From positions 1,612,001 through 1,676,000 of the forward strand of contig NZ_AP023087.1 in NCBI RefSeq assembly GCF_045862395.1: a stretch of 64,000 nt of DNA, read 5' to 3'. Source of the stretch: Marinicellulosiphila megalodicopiae (GTDB lineage: Bacteria > Pseudomonadota > Gammaproteobacteria > Pseudomonadales > Natronospirillaceae). The position numbers and the translations under genes are program-made. Position 1 is the stretch's first letter; the number at the start of each line of letters is the position of its first letter. This document shows positions 41,878 to 51,062 of this stretch, one piece after another. Below the pieces are notes generated by a model. It had not been told where the DNA came from and ran no database searches. It was given only the letters and a program-made list of their open reading frames with translations.

Positions 41878-42444
41878 CTATAAGCTCAATATCTCCTTGC
41901 ATTGTTCACATGTTTTACCGAATTCGTTTGTTTTTATAGGAGTGAGTTTATTATCAGAATAATCTTCGTAAGATCGAATTGAAATTAATATTCTTTCAAA
42001 ATCTTTAGAGAAAGATTTGTGATTCAATGCTGCTATTTTCATCATTTGTACATCAAATTTTAATTCATCATTTTTCGTTCTTAACATTAGGCTATTAAAA
42101 TTACTAAATTTCTTGTCTTTCTGGTATAGGTCTGTTTGTTTAAATACTTCAATATCAAGCACATATTTAGATAATACCATTGATAAATTGTCTATAATTT
42201 CAATTATTTGATCATCTGTAAAATGGGTATAGTACAATCCAGCTTGATACATATATTCTGTAATATATATAGTGTTACTACTATTTTCTAATTTCAAAAT
42301 ATCATTATAATGAGTTAAAAAATGATCGGCGCCCTCGATTGAATTAAACCCTCTGCCATGTTCATGCTTGTGTTCAACCTCAAGTAAGTCAGTCATTCCG
42401 AATTGAGAAAAAATGCACAATAGAAAAATTAGTAAAGCTTTCAT
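41878..42444 (-). CDS. Exported protein of unknown function
   Basis: 188 aa. Signal peptide of about 17 residues (LLIFLLCIFSQFGMT), a His-rich start of the mature part (EVEHKHEHGRG) and one CEQC pair near the end. Mostly helical and charged. No family recognised. Monocistronic. Confidence 0.55.
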   Translation of the reverse strand: MKALLIFLLCIFSQFGMTDLLEVEHKHEHGRGFNSIEGADHFLTHYNDILKLENSSNTIYITEYMYQAGLYYTHFTDDQIIEIIDNLSMVLSKYVLDIEVFKQTDLYQKDKKFSNFNSLMLRTKNDELKFDVQMMKIAALNHKSFSKDFERILISIRSYEDYSDNKLTPIKTNEFGKTCEQCKEILSL

Positions 42445-42878
42445 TTCAATATCCGTTAAAATTAATAAATCTTAATAATTTTATCAAATAAAAAACTCGG
42501 AGTCACACATTAGTAAGTCGAGGAGGGCATGCCTTGCATTTTAAATGCAGGCCAGTGGTGTCAGAGTAATTGAAATATTTAACCGCGAGGGGGGCAGATA
42601 GTCGTTTGTGTAGCTGAAAAAATAAAGGGATCAAGTCGCTTGCTTCAAAATACTTTGGAAATTAAAGAATAACTTAGGTGTAGAATTTTGATCAGTTTTT
42701 AGCAAACTAGTACTACGAAGGCCGTGCCCTCCAATAGTCTTTTATGTAGCTTAGAATGGTTGAGGTTGGTTTTTAGATTAACACACAAACACTTGGTCAG
42801 TCAGGTGAATGATTAGTCCGTTAGATAGGTTAGATTTTACTTGCTCAGAACATGATTAAAAACATCAAAATTAAGTCT
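42445..42878. other. Intergenic, diverged repeat copy only
   Basis: Contains a degenerate copy of the 41291 unit: GGGATCAAGTCGCTTGCTTC at about 42628, then ATACTTTGGAAATTAAAGAA and TAGGTGTAGA. No ORF with a ribosome binding site. Confidence 0.6.
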
Positions 42879-42913
42879 TAAAAAAGACCTGTAATAAAAA
42901 TCAATACAGGTCT
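42879..42913 (-). terminator. Terminator of the 42934 gene
   Basis: AGACCTGTA (42885-42893) pairs with TACAGGTCT (42905-42913); on the - strand it is followed by a run of T's (42884-42879). 20 bp past the stop codon. Confidence 0.85.
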
Positions 42914-42933
42914 GTAAAGATAAAAATTAGCAA

Positions 42934-43221
42934 TTAAGGAGCCATTACTTTTGTCTTTTCTTCTTGAGCTGCTTCTGCAGTATAAACCGTATCAGAGTCA
43001 ATAAGAATGCTGTTTGCAGGCTTATTAGTTGATTTGTCACAGTCTTCGCTTGATTTACCCATACCACTTCGGGTTTTAGTTATTGTGTCCCAATTTCCAT
43101 CTCCTGTTGTATCCCAAAAACAACGAGTTGTGCCACTACTTTTTGAAGAAGTCACTAGATCGGCTGCTAATGCCATATTAGAGCATAATAAAATGGCTGT
43201 CATTGATAAAACGGCTTTCAT
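42934..43221 (-). CDS. Small exported protein of unknown function
   Basis: 95 aa. Signal peptide (cleavage after MALAA, about residue 20), then a motif like a calcium-binding or TSP3-type loop (DTTGDGNWDTITKTR) with two cysteines (CFWDTTGDGNWD ... SEDCDK) that may pair. Own promoter and terminator, so probably a real, well expressed small secreted protein. Confidence 0.6.
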   Translation of the reverse strand: MKAVLSMTAILLCSNMALAADLVTSSKSSGTTRCFWDTTGDGNWDTITKTRSGMGKSSEDCDKSTNKPANSILIDSDTVYTAEAAQEEKTKVMAP

Positions 43222-43889
43222 ATTTTTTCCCTTATTTAAAGTATGAGTTCAGTTTCTAAGAAACTTGTTGATTGTAGTAAGCATTTTTTTAAATTCCATA
43301 AATGCTCTTATAAGTTAAAAATAAAAATGCCAGAAGTCAAGCCTTTAGCTTGATCTAAACACTTAAAAATCAGGCAGTTTGGTATGAAACTAATGTCCGG
43401 TAATCGAAAAGGTCGTGTCGCCCATGAGCCATATATTAAGTGGGGGGATGCGACGCTAATGTTAGATAGTCTAAGATGATCATAATAACTTGAAAACTAA
43501 AATCTAAGTCTCGCCCTATAGATTGGACTATTCTGGCAATCAATAGCTATGAATTTATATTTTGACGATATAAATGTCGATTATATCGTCAAATAAAGAA
43601 GAGACATTTTTATAAGGGGTTCTTTTTACAGTCTCCATTTTCACGTATTCATACCTTCACTACTTAAATAGCTTCTCCGATGCACACAATGGTTCAACAT
43701 GGACACTTAATTAATTACCAATCATAGGTTTAAGCAGCAAGTTGATATAGGTGATTTTTATAATTATTCAAAACTATCGAGAGCAAGCGCTCGCCCACAT
43801 TGTTGGATTGTTTTCCCTGTATTGTTTTAATAAATAACTTCCTTGTTGCTATAAGTACTGGCACAGCGATCAATTAATGAATGCTCGTT
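43222..43889. other. Intergenic without a gene
   Basis: About 670 bases. One family B palindrome (GAGCAAGCGCTCGCCC at 43781-43796) and scattered AT-rich sequence. No ORF with a ribosome binding site was found. Confidence 0.6.
43781..43796. repeat. Palindromic repeat (family B)
   Basis: GAGCAAGCGCTCGCCC preceded by ACTATC and followed by ACATTG; compare 30892 and 47143. Confidence 0.65.
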
Positions 43890-45638
43890 TTAAATGGGCA
43901 TTCCGTAATTTAACTGATGTATTAATATTCTAAATTGATTGTGTTTGTCTTTTGGGTATATTAGTTGAGTATCTGAAACTTGCTGGCACCAGTTTTTAAG
44001 TTTCGGTGCGCTGGCGATGTTTGTGGCGACCTCTTTTGACTGACAGGTGACTAATTTAAAGTCCCCTTTATTGTTTACTGCACTTTTATTTGATTCCATT
44101 GTTTTAAAAAATGACTCAATTGAATTAGAGAAATATGGCTGGGTGTCTCTATTTTTTAAAAATGATTGTAACTCATTAAGGTCGCCACCATTTTCTAGGT
44201 ATGACAAAATTTTATCACTGGATAATACCCATAAGTTTTGCTTTTTTTCTTCTGCGTAATTGGTTAGAAATATTTTTTCATTCACACTGGGCGGTTGTTT
44301 AAATTGAATGTTGTGCCGACCAACAAACTCTAAATTGGTTTGAGATACTTTTTTAGTTTGTATATAGCTGTCCTTTATTTTTAATACATAGGCACCTAGT
44401 GGTGTTAAGCGTAAATAAGCCAAGCCGTCATAGCGTGACAGGCAGTCTAAATCCCAATAATTTTCACTACTGAAATAATTGTCTGTTGATTCTGTTGGGT
44501 GACAATAAGCGATATCAATTAAGCCTAACGTAAAAAAATACTCCATAAGTAAACAGCGCATATAGGCTGTGACTAAAAATTCACCATCATAAATTTCACC
44601 ATAGTGTTGATCACCTATGTATAAAAAACTAGGCTCCTGTGTAATAGGTAGAAAATCTTTGTTTGCGATCATCAGTCGTATAAACTCGTTGATATGCAGC
44701 CATTGATTAATAGGGCATTGTTTCAATGTATTAATGCAATTTTCTCTTCTTAATAAAGCGGGAGTGAAATATTTTTGCCCTTTGCCTTTTTGGCCTTTCA
44801 CTTCATCGATTCGACTGAATTCATCCTGTTTGCTTTTTTGTTGCCAATCCCAAAATAACGCCTTAATGATTTCATGAAATGCTTGGTCAGTCGGGAATTT
44901 TTTTGTATTGATCGTTAATTCAGTTGTTGTCTTTTTTATCTAGGTGGATGTGCTTAATATTTGTATCCAGCCAAATGAACAGATTGAGGTTAAATGAATG
45001 TCACCGTTATTTGTTACTTTATTGTACGGTTCATTAACCTGAATAGATAAATTGTCAAGTAACGCTTTTGAAGGTAAACCAGTTTTTGCGCTGACTTTTA
45101 GTTTATTCAGTTTCATCATATTAAGAAAAATATTGAAGTCATTTTCAATATGGTTGATTGAAGTATTAACTTCTAAGGTGTCATCTTCTAATTGGGTTAC
45201 GGTTTCTAGTTTAAATGTGGGTGGTAATTCAATGTGTGGTTTTATGATGGTTAATAAATCTTGGGGAATGCGATAACTATAAGTAATTCCTCGTTCAGGG
45301 TAAAAAAATACAGAAAATATACTGTCATATCGGCCTGTATAAGCGGTTTTCGACGTGTTAGTAGGAAATGGCTGCTTATATTTACTGCTAAAGCTAAATT
45401 CATCGATATAACCATTATAGTTATGAACTGATTCTTGTAATGCTAACTTTTGATGTGGAGTTAACGTTTTGTAAAGGGTGGTTAGTATTTTTTTATCGCT
45501 TAGGTTTGAAAATAATAGCTTTGCAATATCTGCCTTTCTAGTTGGTTTGGCAGCGCTATTTAATATTGGTAATGCCTTCAAACGTTTTTTAAGTTCGTTT
45601 ACAGTAATATTATCAATAAGGTCGTTAAAGTTAGTCAT
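43890..45638 (-). pseudogene. Unknown gene of about 580 codons interrupted by one in-frame TAG
   Basis: The frame from ATG 45638 stops at TAG 44940-44942 after 232 codons. The same frame continues without another stop to TAA at 43890: after the TAG it reads IKKTTTELTINTKKFP, then DQAFHEIIKALFWDWQQK, then the open part from 44801. So this is one gene with a single amber codon. N-terminal part: SAP-like or winged-helix-like (TVNELKKRLKALPI, LTPHQKLALQESV). No enzyme motif seen. It may be a point-mutated pseudogene or a sequencing error; suppression is less likely. Confidence 0.72.
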
Positions 45639-46032
45639 GTCATTCCAGCTGGTTTGAATTTTAAGCGTATTTTACCTGATAAATTTAACGAACGTTAAAA
45701 AATAAGAAGGATTGTGAAAAGTGAAAACTGTTCTTGGAAGATGTAGAATCTGCGCTCTACGTTTTTGGATTTGTTTTTGCGAATAAATCCGCAACCTACA
45801 TTTTGACACATACACTCATAAATATTACTTACTTAATTCATAGAAAGAGAATAATGAAGTAATATTTTTTACAACGATTAGAGGTGGATTTGATTTATAA
45901 CGTCAAAATTTTAACTTATTTATTCTTTTTAAAGCATTCGACTTTTTCTTGATTTTTATTTTGTCTTTGTTTAAACGGTTATGTATTTTATAATTTGATC
46001 ATTATTCACTCCCTTAAATGTAGTTGTTATTT
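45639..46032. other. Intergenic with family A palindrome
   Basis: About 390 bases containing the hairpin at 45777-45794 followed by CCTACATTTTGACACA. No gene seen. Confidence 0.6.
45777..45794. repeat. Palindromic REP-like hairpin (family A), reverse orientation
   Basis: On the - strand TTGCGGATTTATTCGCAA preceded by GTAGG. Fits the family with a third set of complementary stem bases. Confidence 0.75.
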
Positions 46033-46146
46033 ATGTCCTATTCTTCGTTTCAAAAAACAGATCATTCACTTAACCCTAAAATAATTAAAATTTATCAAAA
46101 AGGCGAAATCACCGATTACACTTATGCGGCTTGGCTTATTTTTTAA
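46033..46146 (+). CDS. Doubtful 37-aa ORF
   Basis: ATG 46033 opens MSYSSFQKTD ... and ends in TAA at 46146, overlapping the convergent gene by 11 bases. No clear ribosome binding site. It could be a truncated gene start. Listed only for completeness. Confidence 0.2.
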   Translation: MSYSSFQKTDHSLNPKIIKIYQKGEITDYTYAAWLIF

Positions 46147-46921
46147 TGCGTTCTTTATAGAATAAGTCTAAGCATTGAATCATAGAAAGTGCTGGATGGT
46201 TTTCTAAATAAGTAGTTAATGAGCTTTTAACAAAATTAGTATTTTGTTTATGTTTTAATGCGAACGCCTTACACAATTTCTCTTTTTGTTTTTCAATAAT
46301 AAGCTCTTCCATTTCTTGATGATAAGCATTGATCGCTTGATCAAAATCGATATTGTTATCAAGCAATCGTTTTTTCAAAACACTGATATTGATTCGATAT
46401 TGCTTGGCAGCATACTGAAGTGCGGATCTAAATTCTTCAAACTCTTCACCAAATACTGTAAACGTTTTAGGCTTACTCGCTTTATTATGATACACAGTAC
46501 CGTCTAGTTCATATTCATAACCTGCAAACTGTATTCTGTCGTCTGCTTCTTTACCTAGTGCTATTCCTGCTTTTATGGATTTTATAAAATCGACAGATAA
46601 ATCGTCTAATTCATCTACTTCCCAACGTTCATAAATATTGAGTGCTCGTTTGTATGTTTTCTTTATGGATTTATTAATGTGTTTTTTTCTATTTTCGATT
46701 ACGGGAATACGACAATCCATTAAAAACGAATGGCATTCTTTACAGCATTGGACAATGGCGAATGCGCATTCCTCGTTTGTTTCTAAATAAAACGTTAAGT
46801 CACTTTTTTGCGGGATGTAATCGTCAAATTTTGATTCAGCTTCGCAGCCACAGTAATAACATACACCATGATACTTAACGTTTACAGGAATTGCTTTGGA
46901 ATAATACTTATTTTCTTCCAT
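46136..46921 (-). CDS. Zinc-finger protein with HNH-like layout
   Basis: 261 aa. Two Cys pairs (CYYCGC at about 21 and CCKECH at about 59) flank DDYIPQK, the arrangement of an HNH fold (C-x2-C, DHxxP, C-x2-C), but the catalytic His is replaced by Asp, so nuclease activity is doubtful. The rest is helical and charged without a known domain. Monocistronic. Confidence 0.5.
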   Translation of the reverse strand: MEENKYYSKAIPVNVKYHGVCYYCGCEAESKFDDYIPQKSDLTFYLETNEECAFAIVQCCKECHSFLMDCRIPVIENRKKHINKSIKKTYKRALNIYERWEVDELDDLSVDFIKSIKAGIALGKEADDRIQFAGYEYELDGTVYHNKASKPKTFTVFGEEFEEFRSALQYAAKQYRINISVLKKRLLDNNIDFDQAINAYHQEMEELIIEKQKEKLCKAFALKHKQNTNFVKSSLTTYLENHPALSMIQCLDLFYKERIKK

Positions 46922-47405
46922 TGTTTTACTTATTCTCTTTTTTTGCGATATTTGGTTGGTGCAAATTTGACAAGGATTATAAAGGGTTGTTTTAGCAGAT
47001 TATAGGGTGTGGGTTGAATGTTAATTATTTATTTCGATTTTTATAATTTAAATAGGTGCTGTAAAAGAATAGGGTGCAACTATTAAGTGGTGGACGTACC
47101 CCTATTGGGGACTTAATTTTTCATGGCATCTTCAAAATACGAGGGCAAGCGCTCGCCCACATTTTTTGATTTTTTCGATATCGATAATTTCTTCTGCATT
47201 ATTCTAATGGATTACTCCATGTAGCTATAAATATCACCCTACAGATAAATATTTTATTACCAAGTAGGTCGTTGCAATTTCGCACAATCAGCTTGTCTAA
47301 GGGCTAGGTTTTATCTTTAATATCGAGTATAAATAGAAAGGTGAATGTATTAGTTGTTGTCAGTTGATTTTGGATAAATGGTCGGTGTCATTATAGGAGT
47401 AGGTT
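46922..47405. other. Intergenic with family B palindrome
   Basis: About 480 bases. GGGCAAGCGCTCGCCC at 47143-47158 preceded by ACGA and followed by ACATTTTTT. Otherwise no feature; AGGAGTAGGTT before 47406 is the ribosome binding site of the next gene. Confidence 0.6.
47143..47158. repeat. Palindromic repeat (family B)
   Basis: GGGCAAGCGCTCGCCC, followed by ACATTTTTT; may also act as a terminator on the + strand. Confidence 0.65.
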
Positions 47406-47669
47406 ATGCAAGGTAAAATAAGTAAACCCAATCAAGCAATCATCGGTAGTGCGTTTGGCGTGGTGGTGTGTTTGGGGCTGTATATGTTAATGATTAATAG
47501 AGGGTTGCCCTTTTTAAAAGATGAATTTGTTGTGATGCATGGACAAAATATTGCAACGCCTGTTTATATTGAATCCACAGCGCCTATGTTTTTATATGCA
47601 ATACCTGTATTTGTTATTGTGGGTTTGGTTAATTTTTTTATTTTAAAAAAGCGTGAAAACAAAGGTTAG
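47406..47669 (+). CDS. Small membrane protein
   Basis: 87 aa with two membrane segments (about 10-30 and 60-80) and a periplasmic-type loop between. AGGAGTAGG lies just before the ATG. No family recognised. Confidence 0.6.
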   Translation: MQGKISKPNQAIIGSAFGVVVCLGLYMLMINRGLPFLKDEFVVMHGQNIATPVYIESTAPMFLYAIPVFVIVGLVNFFILKKRENKG

Positions 47670-47759
47670 TTTTTAGGGCGGGTATCTATTCTTTACATTC
47701 AATAAAAGTAATGCTGACGTGTTGTGTTTTTTATAATCGCGGCACGAAGATAGAAGTTT

Positions 47760-47960
47760 ATGTTTCTTACTTTATCAACCAATTATTACGATGCTTTGTT
47801 GCTGTCATGGGCTAATCAAATTCCACAACAACATGTCATGTTTGATGCGGGTAATAGCCAATCTACAAAAGATTCCCTTGCGCAAACTGCGCGTAATGCA
47901 TTGGTGGATACATTTGGTTGGACAATAATGGATGCGGGTTCTGTGGAGTCTGTGCGGTAA
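47760..47960 (+). pseudogene. C-terminal remnant of a BspA-like surface protein
   Basis: 66 codons matching the end of BspA-type (DUF285/PARCEL) surface proteins: NYYDALLLSWANQ, VMFDAGNSQST, AARNxL-like TARNALVDTFGWTIMDAG. The leucine-rich repeats that should precede it are absent, so this is a relic. No good ribosome binding site. Confidence 0.6.
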
Positions 47961-48459
47961 ACGCATAGTGATGAATGTGAATTAATTTAAATGAAGGGTT
48001 AAGTTTGTTGTTTCAAAATGATAATTGCTAATCCTGTTTCGTTAAGTCGTAATGACTTAACGACATCATCAAATTTTGATGAATTAAGACAGTGGCATTT
48101 TGATGTCCAGCCAAAGTAGATAAATAAATGGACACTTATAAGTTGTTGTGCATTGTGATCTACAATAAGTTGCATCAACTCGTGATCTATTTGTTTACGT
48201 ATAGTAGACCTTTAGCAGGCGATTCTACAGAAATAGTTATTGATTTTGTTATCGTTACCTTTAAAGCACAGCCCTATTGGTGGCTTTAAAATCTAAGTTA
48301 AATTTGTGAGGGTATGGGATGTAAAGGGAAATAAAAATTACAGCGTTAAGAAAATAGATTTATCAATTATCGCAGTATGTTGACCTGACTCAGGTGGTAA
48401 GTTTAATATAGCGCGATGAGTATACATGATTTAAAAATAACTAAGATAGGATTAATTTT
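47961..48459. other. Intergenic with a 10-bp palindrome
   Basis: TCGTTAAGTC (48039-48048) and GACTTAACGA (48054-48063) are perfect complements around GTAAT. It could be an operator or a weak terminator. No gene in about 500 bases. Confidence 0.6.
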
Positions 48460-49443
48460 ATGTTAAAAAAAATAGGTAAGAGTGCATTATTTTTCATCTT
48501 AATGTTAGTTATTAGTGCTTTGATTATTGTGATAGCCGTTAGCAGACCAACATTGGTCAATAGCGTAGAGGATCAAACTGAATTGTTTGTAGATAAGGAT
48601 ATATTACAAAAGCATGTCATCTATTTAAGTGAAACTGCTTATCCAAGAAATTATATTAATACTGATAATTTAAATATAGTAGCTGATTACATTAAAAATG
48701 AGCTCAGTCCTTACTCTGAAGATATTAGTTTTCAACCCTATAAAGTAGGTGAGCGTACTTACAAAAATGTGATCGTAAAATTTGGCCCAGATACGGATGA
48801 GATTATTATTATCGGTGCACATTATGACACCCATTCAGACTTACCCGGAGCTGATGATAATGCCAGTGGCGTAGCAGGACTTATAGAGCTGGGGCGTCTG
48901 TTAAGTACAATAGAATTAAAACGACAAGTATTACTGATAGGGTACACCTTAGAAGAGCCGCCTTTTTTTAATACTGAACATATGGGCAGTTATGTGCATG
49001 CCGCTTCAATAAAAAATAAGACAGTTAAACTTATGGTGTCACTTGAGATGATTGGTTATTTCAGTGATGAACCAAATTCTCAAAAATTTCCGATAGATCT
49101 TATGGGATTAATATACCCTACCGTTGGAAACTATATTGCTGTTGTAGACACATTATTGGCAAATAATGCTGCTGGTTTAAAATCTTCGATTAACAAATAT
49201 ACCGATTTACCTGCTTATTCAATTAATGCCCCGAGCACTATCGTAGGCGTTGATTTTTCTGATCATAAAAATTATTGGGCGTTTGGTTATCCCGCTGTGA
49301 TGCTAACAAATACCTCATTTTACAGAAACACGAAATATCACACGACACAAGACACCCACGACAGGCTTAATTACGACTTAATGGCTAAAGTGGTTTATGG
49401 GTTATTTAAGTATGTTGAAAAAATTGGACGTGAGTCGTTATAA
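48460..49443 (+). CDS. M28-family metallopeptidase, membrane-anchored
   Basis: 327 aa. One N-terminal membrane segment (about 8-30) then an M28 zinc aminopeptidase domain: GAHYDTHSDLPGADDNASG (first metal His/Asp and bridging Asp), catalytic Glu region TLEEPP and the distal DFSDHKNYW with KYHTTQDTHDRL (last metal His). Likely faces the periplasm. A good terminator follows 30 bp after the stop. Confidence 0.88.
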   Translation: MLKKIGKSALFFILMLVISALIIVIAVSRPTLVNSVEDQTELFVDKDILQKHVIYLSETAYPRNYINTDNLNIVADYIKNELSPYSEDISFQPYKVGERTYKNVIVKFGPDTDEIIIIGAHYDTHSDLPGADDNASGVAGLIELGRLLSTIELKRQVLLIGYTLEEPPFFNTEHMGSYVHAASIKNKTVKLMVSLEMIGYFSDEPNSQKFPIDLMGLIYPTVGNYIAVVDTLLANNAAGLKSSINKYTDLPAYSINAPSTIVGVDFSDHKNYWAFGYPAVMLTNTSFYRNTKYHTTQDTHDRLNYDLMAKVVYGLFKYVEKIGRESL

Positions 49444-49474
49444 AGTTGATAAAATAACAATTCATTCAAATATC

Positions 49475-49505
49475 AAAAAAGGTCACGAATATTGTGACCT
49501 TTTTT
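49475..49505 (+). terminator. Terminator of the M28 peptidase gene
   Basis: AAAAAAGGTCAC pairs with GTGACCTTTTT over GAATATT; the right arm runs into T's. Convergent transcription is absent, so it serves the upstream gene. Confidence 0.9.
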
Positions 49506-49676
49506 ACATCTGTCAAAACCTATGGCGCAAGTCATTATCTAATCAACATGCATCCAAATCTACCCGCACTGTATCGATAAGCACTAATTTACTATCAACC
49601 CAAATCTAAGCTAAACTCAATGCCAGTAAACCTACTGTTTTCCAATCCATTATCGATTAATGAAGGAGTCTCTATT

Positions 49677-51062
49677 TTGTTAGATAACCATGTTGCACAA
49701 AAAGTCATCGACCATGCTTTAAGCTTAGGTGCCGACTTTGCTGAAATTTTTATTGAACGCCATTTAACCAGTTCGGTTAATACTTTAAGTGACAAAGTAA
49801 AAACCGTAAATTCCGGTATTGATTTTGGTATTGGTTTGCGTTTGTTTTTTGATAACAAAGTGCTTTACGGTTACACCAATGATTTAAACGAAGAAGAGTT
49901 AAAACGCATTGTCAGCGAGTTAAGCGCTAAGGATCGACGCGACCCTAAAACCACAAGCGAAAGTTTTAATTACTTAAAATTTGACGACATTCACCCTGCA
50001 ACGATGCCTTTAGAAAAAGATTTTTGCGTGCCACAAAAGGTAGAGTATTTATTAGCGGCCAATAGTGCAGCTCAATTACAGGCTGACAAAATATCTCAAA
50101 CTATGGGATTTTGTGTACAGCGCCAACAAAATATTCAAATTTTTAACTCTTTAGGTTTAGAAGCTAAAGACAGTCGTCATTATACACGAGCAGGTTTAAC
50201 CGTTGTGGTCAGCTATAACGGCGAGCAAGCCACGGGCAGTTGGAACGACGGCGGCCTTGTGGGTTGGGAATTAAACCAAGGCATTGATGCAAAAGCGACA
50301 GGTGTCGAAGCTGCGCGCCAAGCCATGGTGAATTTGTCTGCCAAACCCTGTCCGTCTGGCAATATGCCTGTGGTAATTGGCAATGGTTTTGGCGGAGTGA
50401 TATTTCATGAAGCCTGTGGACACTTATTAGAGACCACTTCGGTGGCTAAAAAAGCATCGGTATTTCACGATCAAATGGGTGAAATGATAGCAAGTGAAGT
50501 GGTGAATGCAGTGGACGATGGTTGCATGGCAAACGAATGGGGGTCTATCAATATTGACGATGAAGGCATGCCAACACAGAAAACCCAATTGATTAAAGAT
50601 GGCAAACTGAGTAGCTTTTTGGTTGATAAAATGGGCGCACAACAAACCGGGTTTGAACGCACAGGATCAGGTCGTAGACAGTCATATAAATACGCACCAG
50701 CATCACGTATGCGCAACACGTTTATAGAAGCCGGTAACGACTCGTTAGACGATATGATTGGCAGCATTGAAAAAGGCATTTTTGCGTCCCACATGGGAGG
50801 CGGTTCGGTGCAACCGGGTACGGGAGAATTTAACTTTGCAGTAACCGAAGGCTATTACGTTGAAAACGGAAAAATTCTTTATCCTATTAAAGCGGCCACG
50901 CTTATTAGTACTGGCCCTAAAGTGTTAAAACAAATTAGCATGGTCGGTACGGACTTTAAACTGGCCTGTGGTATGTGTGGATCGGTCAGTGGGTCAGTGC
51001 CCACAACCGTAGGACAACCCGCTATTAAAGTGGATGATATTTTAGTGGGAGGTAACGCGTAA
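49677..51062 (+). CDS. tldD: Metalloprotease TldD
   Basis: TldD is the catalytic half of the TldD/TldE protease that trims peptides such as modified microcin and CcdA. The zinc motif FHEACGHLLE (HExxxH) is near residue 244, and the conserved GGGSVQPGTGEFNFAV and C-terminal CGMCGSVSGSVPTTVGQP are seen. The frame opens at ATG 49620, but AAGGAG sits eight bases before TTG 49677, which matches the usual N-terminus better. 461 aa. tldE begins at the next stop/start overlap. Confidence 0.93.
   Translation: MLDNHVAQKVIDHALSLGADFAEIFIERHLTSSVNTLSDKVKTVNSGIDFGIGLRLFFDNKVLYGYTNDLNEEELKRIVSELSAKDRRDPKTTSESFNYLKFDDIHPATMPLEKDFCVPQKVEYLLAANSAAQLQADKISQTMGFCVQRQQNIQIFNSLGLEAKDSRHYTRAGLTVVVSYNGEQATGSWNDGGLVGWELNQGIDAKATGVEAARQAMVNLSAKPCPSGNMPVVIGNGFGGVIFHEACGHLLETTSVAKKASVFHDQMGEMIASEVVNAVDDGCMANEWGSINIDDEGMPTQKTQLIKDGKLSSFLVDKMGAQQTGFERTGSGRRQSYKYAPASRMRNTFIEAGNDSLDDMIGSIEKGIFASHMGGGSVQPGTGEFNFAVTEGYYVENGKILYPIKAATLISTGPKVLKQISMVGTDFKLACGMCGSVSGSVPTTVGQPAIKVDDILVGGNA

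Noticed and set aside
38123..42690. Insertion sequence
   Set aside because: The repeats have no transposase ORF and no clear terminal inverted repeats with target duplication; they fit REP-like extragenic elements better.
49620..49676. 19-residue N-terminal extension of TldD
   Set aside because: Not fully excluded, but AAGGAG directly before TTG 49677 and the family N-terminus favour the shorter form.
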